A DNA stretch of 64,000 nt from Flavobacterium salilacus subsp. salilacus (GTDB taxonomy: Bacteria; Bacteroidota; Bacteroidia; Flavobacteriales; Flavobacteriaceae), in contig NZ_SKBP01000002.1 in NCBI RefSeq assembly GCF_004634195.1, forward strand, positions 124,001-188,000, read 5' to 3'. The translations under genes were made by a program, and so were the position numbers. Positions 26,243 through 35,080 of the stretch are shown one piece after another (the stretch's first letter is position 1; every line of letters begins with the position of its first letter). The notes beneath the pieces are model-generated. The model was not told the origin of the DNA. It ran no database searches and saw nothing but the letters and a program-made list of their open reading frames with translations.

Positions 26243-26659
26243 ATGAATTTTATACCGGAATTCACAATAGTTACTATACTTTTAATTAGTATTGCAGTAT
26301 ACATATTTACAGCTCCAAAGTATAAAAAAAAGAAAATGAAACTACTTGCAAAATACAGAAGAGCAAGAAGCAAATCTTTATTTTACCAAGATAAATTAAG
26401 TTCATACATACTTAAACACGATGCACAAAACGAAATCATTACACCGGGAGTAACTTATGGACAATTACTAAAAGAGCTTCAAAAACACCATTCAGTTTAT
26501 CTTTCTGAAAGACGCTATAAAAGACTGAGACGTAACCCCATATTAATAGGTAAAAACGAAAAAGTAATACAGGAGCAAGAACAACGCCTGAAAGAAACAG
26601 AAGAAAAAATTGCAGTATTAAAAGTGGAAAAGCCCCGCATAAAAAACGGGGCTGTATAA
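26243..26659 (+). CDS. hypothetical membrane-anchored basic protein
   Basis: Protein of 138 residues, family not recognised. One N-terminal transmembrane helix (about 6-25) is followed by a strongly basic stretch (PKYKKKKMKLLAKYRRARSK). A Lys/Glu-rich coiled-coil segment comes near the end (KNEKVIQEQEQRLKETEEKI). The topology suggests a cytoplasmic tail facing nucleic acid or acidic phospholipid. The last codons form half of a hairpin (26631-26653) that may terminate the convergent lysozyme-like gene. Confidence 0.65.
   Translation: MNFIPEFTIVTILLISIAVYIFTAPKYKKKKMKLLAKYRRARSKSLFYQDKLSSYILKHDAQNEIITPGVTYGQLLKELQKHHSVYLSERRYKRLRRNPILIGKNEKVIQEQEQRLKETEEKIAVLKVEKPRIKNGAV
26631..26653. terminator. 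hairpin at convergent gene ends
   Basis: AGCCCCG and CGGGGCT form a 7-bp GC-rich stem across 9 nt inside the last codons of the plus gene. Minus-strand RNA continues with four U. Moderately likely terminator for 26670-27317. Confidence 0.5.
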
Positions 26660-26669
26660 AAATGGAAAA

Positions 26670-27317
26670 TTAATCTAATTTTACTTTGGCAGAGCGGTTG
26701 GCTACAATATTAGAAGTGTCATAACCTCCGAATTTTTTAATATAGCTTTTAAGAGATGTACCAAAGCCATCCTTAAACCCTCTTGTACCATTACTCTTTA
26801 AAAATTTTTTTACAGAACCCGCCCCTGCAAGGTGCGCAGCGGCAAGAAGCCCCGATTCGGTAATTTTAATACCGTTAATAACCTTACCTTCATATTTGGG
26901 TATCTCCTTTCGAAGTTCCCATTTGTTTTTGGCTAAAAGCGCTTTAAAAGCCCTCTCCTGAAGTTGCGGGTTGTTTAAAAACTCTTGCGTGTCAGTTATC
27001 CCTATCGCTCTCAAGGTAACTTTACCAAACTGGTATTTACCCATATAACCGTAAGGGTTAACTAACTTATATAGCCCTTGTGATTCTTTAATGGCTATTG
27101 CCTGTTTAAAACCGATATACGATTTTCCGGTAAAGGGAACTGAAATTTTTGCAGATTCGTTTACTGCAGCAACAGTATAATTTAGAATTTCATCTTCCGC
27201 CAAATGAAATCCTTCTATTTTACCAAATTGTTTTGCTTTGTTGGGCTTAAAACCCGAACTTACAATTGAAATAATTAGGGCTAAACCCAAAAAATACATC
27301 CATTGTTTTTTTATCAT
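26670..27317 (-). CDS. lysozyme-like (transglycosylase-type) secreted protein
   Basis: Protein of 215 residues with an N-terminal signal or anchor helix (about 8-22). Residues 65-190 look like a lysozyme/SLT fold: AIAIKESQGLYKLVNPYGYMGKYQFG, with E78 as candidate catalytic acid and a GKYQF segment typical of phage-tail and SLT-type muramidases, then ESGLLAAAHLAGAGSVKKFL. It lies next to mltG in the same direction, 276 nt downstream, which fits cell-wall remodelling. The family assignment rests on these motifs only. Confidence 0.7.
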   Translation of the reverse strand: MIKKQWMYFLGLALIISIVSSGFKPNKAKQFGKIEGFHLAEDEILNYTVAAVNESAKISVPFTGKSYIGFKQAIAIKESQGLYKLVNPYGYMGKYQFGKVTLRAIGITDTQEFLNNPQLQERAFKALLAKNKWELRKEIPKYEGKVINGIKITESGLLAAAHLAGAGSVKKFLKSNGTRGFKDGFGTSLKSYIKKFGGYDTSNIVANRSAKVKLD

Positions 27318-27593
27318 AAAGTTTTATTTCTCATAGTCTGTCACCCTGATGAAATTTATAGCGGGCAAAGATATGAAAAAAAATAAACCTGATTTACAAT
27401 GAGTTAACTTAAACTTAATCTTTTAACATAATTTACATGCTGTAAATGACAGTTTAAATCTTGCTGAAACCCTATAAACAATAGTGTTAAGCCAATGTAA
27501 AGCAAACTGTAATTCAAGAAATAAATTTTAACATAAAAGTACCGGCAGAAAAGTGATTCTTGCCCTGTTTTTAGCAAGAATAGTTAAGGGTGT

Positions 27594-28634
27594 TTATCGT
27601 TTTATACCCATTTTTTCTACCCAAGCTACATACTTTTTACGATTGACTTCATGTTGCGCTGCTGTAACTGCAAACTCATGATAACCGAAGTTTGTTACAC
27701 TTGCACAAAAATAAATATAATTGTGCTGCTCGGGGTTTAATACCGCATCCAATGCCGAAATATCGGGCATAGCTATAGGTCCCGGCGGTACCCCTTGGTA
27801 CATATAAGTATTATAGGGCGAGTCTGTAAGAAGGTCTTTAAACAAAACTCGTTTTATTACTTGGTCAAAATCGCCCGATTCTTTTTTCATGGCATATATA
27901 ACTGTAGGGTCAGCCTCCAGTTTCATTCCTTTTTTAAGTCTGTTCAGGTAAACTCCTGCCACTCTGGGGCGTTCATCTTCTTTTACCGTTTCTTTATGCA
28001 CAATAGCTGCTAATGATGATACCTGTAGTGGTGTAAGGTTTAAAGCCTCTGCTTTGGCAACCCGTTCGGGTGTCCAGAACCTTCTGTATTCTTTTGCTAA
28101 TTTCTCTCTGATTTTTCGTGGCGAGGTATCCCAAAAAAATTCATAGGTATTGGGTATAAAAAGGCTCAGCACATTATCTTCGGTAAAACCATTTTCAGAT
28201 AAAAAGGTTTCATCAGTAAAAGTCTTTAATAAAGCAATGCTATCGGCTTCTATCTGTACGGCAATCCTTCCTACGGCACGTTCCAGTGTTTCCTGATTGT
28301 TAAACGATACATTTACAGGCACTGGCTGGCGAAGCGCGTTAATAATATCATTACTGTTCATTCCTCTTTTAAGTATAAACTTTCCTGCTTTTACATATTG
28401 CGGATATGACTTTTTATCGGCTACCATTTTAAAACGTTCCATATCCTGAATATAGGGTCTCACACTGTCTTCTACCTGTGCATATGTTGCTCCCGTTGGG
28501 ATATATATGGCAACTTTGCTGTCTGAAAATGAGGTGTTTTCTGAGAATATATCTTTATAAATAAGATAACCGTATATAGTGCCCGCTGTTATAACCACTA
28601 AAGAGAAAATAGCTACAAATCGTCTGAATTTCAA
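27594..28634 (-). CDS. mltG: endolytic murein transglycosylase MltG
   Basis: Inner-membrane YceG-like enzyme that cuts nascent glycan strands and may set their length, 346 residues. One N-terminal helix (about 7-26) is followed by a LysM-like subdomain (about 40-105) and the catalytic domain. The catalytic glutamate is E215 in AAIVHKET, followed by the conserved ERPRVAGVYLNRLKKGMKLEADPTVIYA. The PPGPIAMP and CASVTNFGYHEF C-terminal motifs are intact. It lies 12 nt after the GNAT gene, so dapF-GNAT-mltG probably form one operon, linking the diaminopimelate supply to wall assembly. Confidence 0.95.
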   Translation of the reverse strand: MKFRRFVAIFSLVVITAGTIYGYLIYKDIFSENTSFSDSKVAIYIPTGATYAQVEDSVRPYIQDMERFKMVADKKSYPQYVKAGKFILKRGMNSNDIINALRQPVPVNVSFNNQETLERAVGRIAVQIEADSIALLKTFTDETFLSENGFTEDNVLSLFIPNTYEFFWDTSPRKIREKLAKEYRRFWTPERVAKAEALNLTPLQVSSLAAIVHKETVKEDERPRVAGVYLNRLKKGMKLEADPTVIYAMKKESGDFDQVIKRVLFKDLLTDSPYNTYMYQGVPPGPIAMPDISALDAVLNPEQHNYIYFCASVTNFGYHEFAVTAAQHEVNRKKYVAWVEKMGIKR

Positions 28635-28646
28635 AATGATATGATA

Positions 28647-29177
28647 TTAAAGTTGGTGAATTAATTGATACATTGCTTCATCGGCATACTGATTTTCTTT
28701 TTTAACCCAGTCTTTTTTTATGCCTATGCAAGCAAAGCCAAAATTAGTAAAAAGAGCTATACTCGACACATTGTCAGGATTAATATTTGCATAAAGCTGA
28801 TGAAGCTGTAATCGTGTAAAAGCATAGTCTATTAAAAGTGCTAAGGCCTGGCTGCCGTAACCTGAATTTCTGTTATCGGTTTCCTTTATTATTATGCCCA
28901 CTCCCGCCCTTTGGTTTAACGGATCGAAATCAAAAAGGTCAATAAGTCCTATGGTTTCAAAAGTTTGATTTTTACAAATGGCAAGGCGCAGTTGTTTGGC
29001 TTCAAAGATATCCTGATGTGCATTTTCCAGATATTGCCTTATCAGAAAACGACTGTAAGGCGTTATGGTATTACTAACATCCCATACTTTTTCATCGTTT
29101 TCCATTTGGTAGATAAATTCCAAATCATCCGGTTCTAAAGCTCTCAGGTATATATTTTCGCCTTGTAAAGTTACCAT
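28647..29177 (-). CDS. GNAT family N-acetyltransferase
   Basis: Acetyltransferase of 176 residues, RimJ/RimL-like (GNAT_3 type). It begins LQGENIYLRALEPDDLEFIYQ and carries the acetyl-CoA-binding segment IIKETDNRNSGYGSQALALLIDYAF and a typical YANINPDNVSSIALFTNFGF. The start overlaps the end of dapF by 7 nt, indicating translational coupling. Substrate unknown. This small-protein group often modifies protein N-termini, polyamines or antibiotics. Confidence 0.9.
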   Translation of the reverse strand: MVTLQGENIYLRALEPDDLEFIYQMENDEKVWDVSNTITPYSRFLIRQYLENAHQDIFEAKQLRLAICKNQTFETIGLIDLFDFDPLNQRAGVGIIIKETDNRNSGYGSQALALLIDYAFTRLQLHQLYANINPDNVSSIALFTNFGFACIGIKKDWVKKENQYADEAMYQLIHQL

Positions 29178-29953
29178 TGTATTTCGCCTTTAAAAACAAA
29201 TGTTGCCGGCCCTGTAAGATAAATTTCTGTAAACTGTTTATTGTTTTGTTTAAACGAAACTTCAAGTTCGCCACCCTCTGTAGTTAGCAAAACAGTAGTA
29301 TTGCCTGTTTTATTAAGCACTTTCATGGCTATAGCTACGGCTGTTACTCCTGTACCGCACGAAAGGGTTTCATCTTCTACCCCACGCTCATACGTACGTA
29401 CTGAAAATTTGTAAGCCTCTACTTGCTTTACAAAGTTTACATTAGAACCTTTATCGCCATACAAACCGCTGTAGCGAATGCCCGCCCCTATGGTTTTTAC
29501 ATCAAAAGTATCCAATTCATCTACCAACTCGACGTGGTGTGGCGAACCGGTATCGAGAAATACATAATTTTCATATACGGTAACAGTATTAACGTCTTTC
29601 ATTTGTAAAGACACAATACCGTTTTCGTCTATCGTTGCATAATGCCTGCCGTCTATTGCCTTAAAGGTGGCATCGTCATCTATTATATCCAGTTTTTTGG
29701 CAAAAGCTACTATGCATCTGCCACCATTACCGCACATACTGCTCTCATTTCCGTCGGAATTAAAATATACCATACGAAAATCGGTATCATTATCGTTCTC
29801 TAATAGTATTAACCCATCAGCACCAATGCCAAACTTACGGTCGCAAAGTTTTTCAATCAGTTTGGTATCATTTTTGGAAAAGGTATCTGTACGATTATCA
29901 ATGATAATGAAATCGTTTCCCGTGCCTTGATATTTATAAAATGTGTGTTGCAT
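29171..29953 (-). CDS. dapF: diaminopimelate epimerase
   Basis: Converts LL- to meso-diaminopimelate for lysine and peptidoglycan, 260 residues. The two catalytic cysteines are in MCGNGGRC and LSCGTGV. The N-terminal YQGTGNDFIIID and the DTGSPHHVEL motif are conserved. It is the first gene of the dapF-GNAT-mltG set. A minus-strand TATTTTTG box at 29973-29980 is the likely -7 element, and an inverted repeat at 29988-30003 lies just upstream of it. Confidence 0.96.
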   Translation of the reverse strand: MQHTFYKYQGTGNDFIIIDNRTDTFSKNDTKLIEKLCDRKFGIGADGLILLENDNDTDFRMVYFNSDGNESSMCGNGGRCIVAFAKKLDIIDDDATFKAIDGRHYATIDENGIVSLQMKDVNTVTVYENYVFLDTGSPHHVELVDELDTFDVKTIGAGIRYSGLYGDKGSNVNFVKQVEAYKFSVRTYERGVEDETLSCGTGVTAVAIAMKVLNKTGNTTVLLTTEGGELEVSFKQNNKQFTEIYLTGPATFVFKGEIQW

Positions 29954-29972
29954 TATTTTTTAAACTATTAAG

Positions 29973-30003
29973 CAAAAATACAAATAAATGGTTGGGTAAC
30001 CAT
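29973..30003 (-). promoter_or_regulatory. dapF -7 box with inverted repeat
   Basis: The minus-strand TATTTTTG (29973-29980) is a consensus -7 box. ATGGTT-GGGT-AACCAT (29988-30003) lies in the expected spacer and could be an operator. A TTTG at 30006-30009 has a long 25-nt spacer. Confidence 0.4.
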
Positions 30004-30075
30004 TGCAAAAAATTTACCCGCAAAAAATTTTATTTTTTACTATAACCGTTAATAAATTAAATACTGTTTAGAACT

Positions 30076-31467
30076 ATGAAAAGAATTTCAAGCCTTTTTC
30101 TTGTAGCATTACTCAGCGGAGCTACTACGCTTGGAGCTTATAAACTGGTATTTGATGAGGATACCATAAATACCTCTGCTTTATCAGTTGCTCCGGCACA
30201 AACAAATTATACACAAACAGTGGCACTGGGTGCCGAAAATGTAGATTTTACTAAAGCTGCCGATGGGGCAGTGCATACTGTTGTACACGTTAAAAACGTT
30301 TCGTACTCCAGGACACCATCCAACCCAATACTGGAATATTTTTATGGCTATCGCGGTGGCGAGCAGCAAGCACAGGTAGGCACAGGATCGGGGGTTATAA
30401 TTACCGAAGATGGGTATATAGTAACCAACAATCACGTAATACAGAATGCTTCGGAACTGGAAGTAACGCTTAACGATAACAGATCATATAAAGCACGCTT
30501 GGTGGGTACTGACTCTAAAATGGACATTGCCCTGCTTAAGGTAGATACTGATGAGAAGTTACCTTATGCTACTTTTGGCAATTCTGATGATATTAAAGTA
30601 GGCGAATGGGTGCTTGCCGTGGGTAATCCTTATAATTTAACCTCAACAGTTACGGCGGGTATCGTCTCGGCTAAAGCACGTAATTTAAGTAAGGATGGCA
30701 TACAGTCTTTTATACAAACCGATGCAGCCGTTAATCCCGGTAACAGCGGTGGTGCTTTGGTAAACACTCGCGGTGAATTGATAGGTATTAATACACTAAT
30801 ATCCTCTATGACGGGGTCTTATGTAGGGTACTCTTTTGCTGTACCCTCTAATATTGCCCGAAAAATTATAGAGGACATCATGGAGTTTGGTAATGTGCAA
30901 CGTGGGGTACTTGGTGTGCAAGGTGGCGAGCTTAACAGCACAGTATCTAAAGAGTTGGGCATTAGCGAAACACAAGGTTTTTATGTAAACAGCGTGGTAA
31001 AAGACTCCGGAGCTGATAAAGCCGGAATTAAAAAAGGTGATATTATTACTGCCATAGATAACAAACCTGTAAATGGTTTTTCTGACCTTAACGCTGCTAT
31101 AGTTACCAAACGACCAAATGATGTGGTAAAAGTAGGCATTAGCCGTGATGGCGATAAACTTACTTTACCCGTGCGCCTTACTAAAAATGAAATTTACAGC
31201 TATAGCGGGCTTGAACTTGAAGACTTGAGTGCAGCCGAAAAGAAAAGAATGAAACTGAATTATGGCGTGAGAATAAAAAATATTACGGATGAACGCTATA
31301 TGCCTTATTATGATGAGTTGAAAGACGGTATTATACTGAGCATTGATAATGTAAAAGCTAAAGATATAGAAACGGTATCAGATGTGCTTTCGGGTAAAAG
31401 CCCCAATCAGAAAACTCGTGTGGAAATGCTTACCAAAAATGGTGAATTGGTTCGATTCTTAATATAA
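30076..31467 (+). CDS. degP: periplasmic serine protease DegP/DegQ (HtrA)
   Basis: Envelope quality-control protease of 463 residues. An N-terminal signal or anchor segment (residues 5-23) is followed by a trypsin-like domain with catalytic triad H120 (TNNHVI), D150 (KMDIALLKV) and S224 (NPGNSGGAL). PDZ1 covers about 270-360 (VKDSGADKAGIKKGDIITAIDNKPV). A second, weaker PDZ domain runs to the end. The gene is transcribed divergently from dapF and ends at a strong hairpin. Proteases of this type clear misfolded outer-membrane and periplasmic proteins. Confidence 0.95.
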   Translation: MKRISSLFLVALLSGATTLGAYKLVFDEDTINTSALSVAPAQTNYTQTVALGAENVDFTKAADGAVHTVVHVKNVSYSRTPSNPILEYFYGYRGGEQQAQVGTGSGVIITEDGYIVTNNHVIQNASELEVTLNDNRSYKARLVGTDSKMDIALLKVDTDEKLPYATFGNSDDIKVGEWVLAVGNPYNLTSTVTAGIVSAKARNLSKDGIQSFIQTDAAVNPGNSGGALVNTRGELIGINTLISSMTGSYVGYSFAVPSNIARKIIEDIMEFGNVQRGVLGVQGGELNSTVSKELGISETQGFYVNSVVKDSGADKAGIKKGDIITAIDNKPVNGFSDLNAAIVTKRPNDVVKVGISRDGDKLTLPVRLTKNEIYSYSGLELEDLSAAEKKRMKLNYGVRIKNITDERYMPYYDELKDGIILSIDNVKAKDIETVSDVLSGKSPNQKTRVEMLTKNGELVRFLI

Positions 31468-31488
31468 TAAGCTTATCCTTATATAAGA

Positions 31489-31521
31489 AAAGCCCTGTGT
31501 ATGTTTGATACACAGGGCTTT
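31489..31521 (+). terminator. terminator after degP
   Basis: AAAGCCCTGTGTAT pairs exactly with ATACACAGGGCTTT (14 bp) around a 5-nt loop, followed by a T-rich tail. Confidence 0.9.
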
Positions 31522-31599
31522 ATTTTAATGTAAAAAAATTATAACAAAATGCAACTTAATGATAACATTAGGGTAAATATTATGTTATTTTGATTTGAG

Positions 31600-31607
31600 T
31601 ATTTTTG
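31600..31607 (+). promoter_or_regulatory. -7 element upstream of small membrane protein
   Basis: TATTTTTG fits TAnnTTTG, 22 nt before the ATG at 31630. No good -33 box is seen. Confidence 0.4.
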
Positions 31608-31629
31608 GCAAAACTACGAAAATTGGATA

Positions 31630-31995
31630 ATGAAAAAGAAAACTGCACGAAAGCTGGAATACTTTTTACATTTTATTACTGCGCTGTTACTTATTTTAAA
31701 AGGAATTGATGAAATAATTAAAGAACTCTATTATCCCGGAGTAATTATAATAGGATTGGCTACTACGGTATTGATAATCAGTTTTTTTTGGCGTAATCTT
31801 AATATAAAGCCCAAACAAGCCCGAATTATATGTTGGTATCTTGAGTCGCCCGCGCTTTTGGTGACATCATATATGTTACATCTTGAAAAGAAAGAATTTA
31901 TGCCTCATATATTTTTGCTTGCTGCAATAATGTATCCGGCAATGGGTTTTATTTCCTCTAAAAAGTTTAAAAAAATAAGAAAGTCGGCTATATAG
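31630..31995 (+). CDS. hypothetical small membrane protein
   Basis: Protein of 121 residues with about four hydrophobic segments (roughly 10-24, 35-54, 70-82 and 92-108). It has a basic N-terminus (MKKKTARK) and basic C-terminus (KKFKKIRKSA). Family not recognised. It has a plausible promoter of its own, and its last codons form the bidirectional terminator at 31981, so it appears to be a single-gene transcript. Confidence 0.7.
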   Translation: MKKKTARKLEYFLHFITALLLILKGIDEIIKELYYPGVIIIGLATTVLIISFFWRNLNIKPKQARIICWYLESPALLVTSYMLHLEKKEFMPHIFLLAAIMYPAMGFISSKKFKKIRKSAI

Positions 31996-32002
31996 CCGAC
32001 TT
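31981..32002. terminator. 22-bp palindromic terminator overlapping a stop codon
   Basis: AAGTCGGCTAT and ATAGCCGACTT pair exactly. The stem includes the last codons and the TAG of the plus gene. It also serves the convergent T9SS gene ending at 32030. Confidence 0.85.
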
Positions 32003-32029
32003 TCTTTTATATTCTATAGCAGTTATTAT

Positions 32030-34780
32030 TTACTGCTTAACAACTTTAATAGTTTTAGAAACTCCTTCAGAAGTTACTTTAACAAGATAGGTTCCTGCCG
32101 AAAGTTCAGTCATATTAACAATCATTTCGTTTTGGTTACCGTGTTTTTCTGACACTTTTTGTCCTATCAGGTTATATACTTCCACCCTTTCTATAACATT
32201 TGTGTACGATAGATTTAAAATATCGTTTACAGGGTTAGGATGATAGGTAAAGCTACCTGCAACAAAATTCTCATTACTTAATATTATATCAACAGTTACT
32301 GCAAACGGCTCACTTTCGCAACCATCAACAGTTTGAGTCACATAATACGTTGCACTTTCTGTCATTTCAGTATCTGTACTAATAGCATTTTCACCTGCAA
32401 TTGCATCCTCTTCAGAAGCATACCAGGTAAACTCAGCACCATCAACTCCTTCAACTACAATTTGATCTACTATAGGATAAACCAACATATCAGAATCGTA
32501 TTCAAATTGCTGTGTGCTTTCTCCCGTAGGTGCAGGTACAACATTTATAGTAACAGTTACAGCAGTTCTCTCTGTACTCTCGCATTCACCATCGGTTTGG
32601 GCTGCATAATAAGTAACGCCATTGGCAAGCATCATTTCTTCATCCAGAATCTCACCGTCTGTAGCGGCTGCATACCATACCACATCACCATCTGCCTCAA
32701 GATCGTCTATAACAGCAGTGTTACAAAACAATTGTTCTGCATCGGCGGTTGGAGCATCAATTGCCTGTACAGGTTCAATTACTGCTGTAAACGGCTCACT
32801 AATACATCCTTCACTATTTTGAGCAGTAACTAGATAATTACCGGGATTTAAACCTGAAAATATAGGTGATGCCTGATAGATAGCTCCATCTATAGTATAA
32901 GTCATATCTTCTCCAAGAGGCGAAGTTACTTCTATAGTTCCTGTCGGATTATCACATGTAGGTTGGGTAATGCTCACGGTAGGCATTTCGGGTGTTTCCG
33001 GCGCAGGGTCTATGATTACATCAACAGCATTAGAGTTACACCCATCTACACTTACAACGACATTATAACTTTCGGGTAAAACATTTTCAAACACCGGAGA
33101 TGATTGATAGTTTTCTCCATCTATGCTGTATTGATACGCTGCACCCAGCGGAGCAATAATTTCTATAACACCAAAAGAATCGGTACAAGTTGGTTGAGTA
33201 GTTTGAACTGTAGCACTCTCAACTGTTGTTATGTTAGCCGTAACAGGCGTACGCTCTGTGCTTTCACAACCTCCCTCAGGTGTTAATGATGCATAATAAG
33301 TAGTTCCGTCAACTAACATTGTTGATGCCTCAAGAGGTTCTCCTCCTGTTTCATCTGCATACCATAATATAGTATCTCCCAATGTACTGCCGGTAACAAG
33401 GTCTTGTATCGATGCTTCCAGGCAAAACGTTTGGTCTGCTTCAGCTATCGGTGCTTCTGTAGTACACGGACTTATATTTATAAGATAATCTTCTGCCTGA
33501 CCATATCCTACACCATCTTCGCTTGAACATGGGTCGGTAGAATATTCATCAAACAGTTTTAATACTCTCATATAAGTTAATCCTTCCATAGCCGTAGCCG
33601 GTATTGTTATTTCTGTAATAGCTTGTTGTCCATCTACCCCAGTAGAGCTATCAACAGAGCCTGCCTGGAAAACTTCTCCTTCATCATCAAGCACTCCATT
33701 CTGATTAAAATCTATATAAACGGTAAAAGGAGTTTCATAAGATCCGGCTGTATTCCCTTCAAGAGTAATAGTGTAAGTCTGACCTACCGTTACCTCAGCA
33801 GGAGGCAAAGAAGTAAAATTCTCTACGCCGGGTGTTCCGTTAATAGTAGCTGATGTTTCATTATCTATACCGGCAAAATTCACATATGTTATTGGTTCAA
33901 CATCTCCGTCAAACACTATATCACAATAGCAAGGCAATCCGGTAGAAGTAACCATAACAGGCTCACTAATAACTTCATCTCCACCCGAAGGGCAGCTCAC
34001 TACAGCTCTGTACCAGGTTGTTTCCGTTTGGGTAGTAACATATCCTGCATCACTACCGCCTGTTGCTACATCTGTAAAGTTTGTTCCATCGGTAGAAGTT
34101 TGCCATTGGTAGTCTAAACCAGCTACATCATAACCAGGACTAAGACCAAGAGAAATTTCTTGTGTTTCACAAACAGTAGTAGAAGACGCTATTGCTGCTG
34201 ATGCGGCAGGAGTTCCCGTACAATCTGGCGCAGCATCAATATTTATATCATCTATAAATACATAATAATCATTATCCCAATAGTCTAATTGTGCAGCTAT
34301 ACCAATATATACCTGGCTTCCCGCCGGCGGTGTAAACACCACTGTTCTGGTTTCACATGAAGCAGATTCGGTATGGTTTGTAGTATTTACCTCATCAATA
34401 GGTATAAAAGGACCTGTAGGAGATGTCGCATAAAATACTCCTATTGCGCCCCAATCGTCTTCATTTAATACAGGTTCGGTAGGTTCAGTCGAATCGTATT
34501 GCAATAACTTGTATTGATAAGTAAAGATTACAGGATTACCATCTGCTGTACCTAAAGAGGGAGACAACATATCGGCATAATCCTCCCACTCATATATATT
34601 CGCTAAAAGTCCTCCTGCACCCTCACAAGGAACCATATCGCTTTCCCCAAAGGAATACAGCCCCCACCCATGATCATCATCATCAAAATTTTCTGAATAC
34701 GTTATTTGTGCATTTCCATTAGAAATAAAAAGCACACAAAATAAAAGGCTGTAGCCCAGCCATTGTAAATGTTTTTTCAT
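32030..34780 (-). CDS. T9SS type-A cargo protein with GEVED, Ig-like and SprB-like repeats
   Basis: Secreted protein of about 916 residues from the ATG at 34780, which opens the signal peptide (MKKHLQWLGYSLLFCVLFISNGNAQ). The N-terminal choice-of-anchor/MAM-like domain (ENFDDDDHGW to FIDDINID) is followed by an Ig-like domain. A GEVED domain comes next (YIDFNQNGVLDDEGEVFQAG to GYGQAEDYLI), a presumed metal-binding module. Then come an Ig-like repeat of the kind found in the 1,988-residue protein (CESTERT), two SprB-type repeats of the kind found in the 1,592-residue protein, and further Ig-like repeats. It ends in a type-A sorting domain (YHPNPVNDILNLS to KTIKVVKQ). Its mix of both repeat families stands out. 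Confidence 0.88.
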   Translation of the reverse strand: MKKHLQWLGYSLLFCVLFISNGNAQITYSENFDDDDHGWGLYSFGESDMVPCEGAGGLLANIYEWEDYADMLSPSLGTADGNPVIFTYQYKLLQYDSTEPTEPVLNEDDWGAIGVFYATSPTGPFIPIDEVNTTNHTESASCETRTVVFTPPAGSQVYIGIAAQLDYWDNDYYVFIDDINIDAAPDCTGTPAASAAIASSTTVCETQEISLGLSPGYDVAGLDYQWQTSTDGTNFTDVATGGSDAGYVTTQTETTWYRAVVSCPSGGDEVISEPVMVTSTGLPCYCDIVFDGDVEPITYVNFAGIDNETSATINGTPGVENFTSLPPAEVTVGQTYTITLEGNTAGSYETPFTVYIDFNQNGVLDDEGEVFQAGSVDSSTGVDGQQAITEITIPATAMEGLTYMRVLKLFDEYSTDPCSSEDGVGYGQAEDYLINISPCTTEAPIAEADQTFCLEASIQDLVTGSTLGDTILWYADETGGEPLEASTMLVDGTTYYASLTPEGGCESTERTPVTANITTVESATVQTTQPTCTDSFGVIEIIAPLGAAYQYSIDGENYQSSPVFENVLPESYNVVVSVDGCNSNAVDVIIDPAPETPEMPTVSITQPTCDNPTGTIEVTSPLGEDMTYTIDGAIYQASPIFSGLNPGNYLVTAQNSEGCISEPFTAVIEPVQAIDAPTADAEQLFCNTAVIDDLEADGDVVWYAAATDGEILDEEMMLANGVTYYAAQTDGECESTERTAVTVTINVVPAPTGESTQQFEYDSDMLVYPIVDQIVVEGVDGAEFTWYASEEDAIAGENAISTDTEMTESATYYVTQTVDGCESEPFAVTVDIILSNENFVAGSFTYHPNPVNDILNLSYTNVIERVEVYNLIGQKVSEKHGNQNEMIVNMTELSAGTYLVKVTSEGVSKTIKVVKQ

Positions 34781-35037
34781 ATATAACAATTTTATGTTGG
34801 TTAAAGAATAAAAATAACAAATTTTAACCCTGAAAGGAATTAAAATAACAATTATAACATAATTTTATGATAAATTTAACAATCGTGAATTTTTAAAACC
34901 CATAGATATTATTACGTAATGAGCTGATTTTACTTGTCAAATAACGTATTACTAACAGGAGTATAAGGCTGTAATTATATTGTGATTAATGAAAATAAAA
35001 AAAGTGAATTTTATTTTACGAAAACGTTTGAAATATA

Positions 35038-35045
35038 TACTTTTG
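35038..35045 (+). promoter_or_regulatory. -7 element upstream of gap
   Basis: TACTTTTG fits TAnnTTTG, 35 nt before the start codon. The -33 region is T-rich without a clean TTTG at the right spacing. Confidence 0.45.
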
Positions 35046-35080
35046 CACCACGATACAACACTAATTAATCTTTTATCTTC

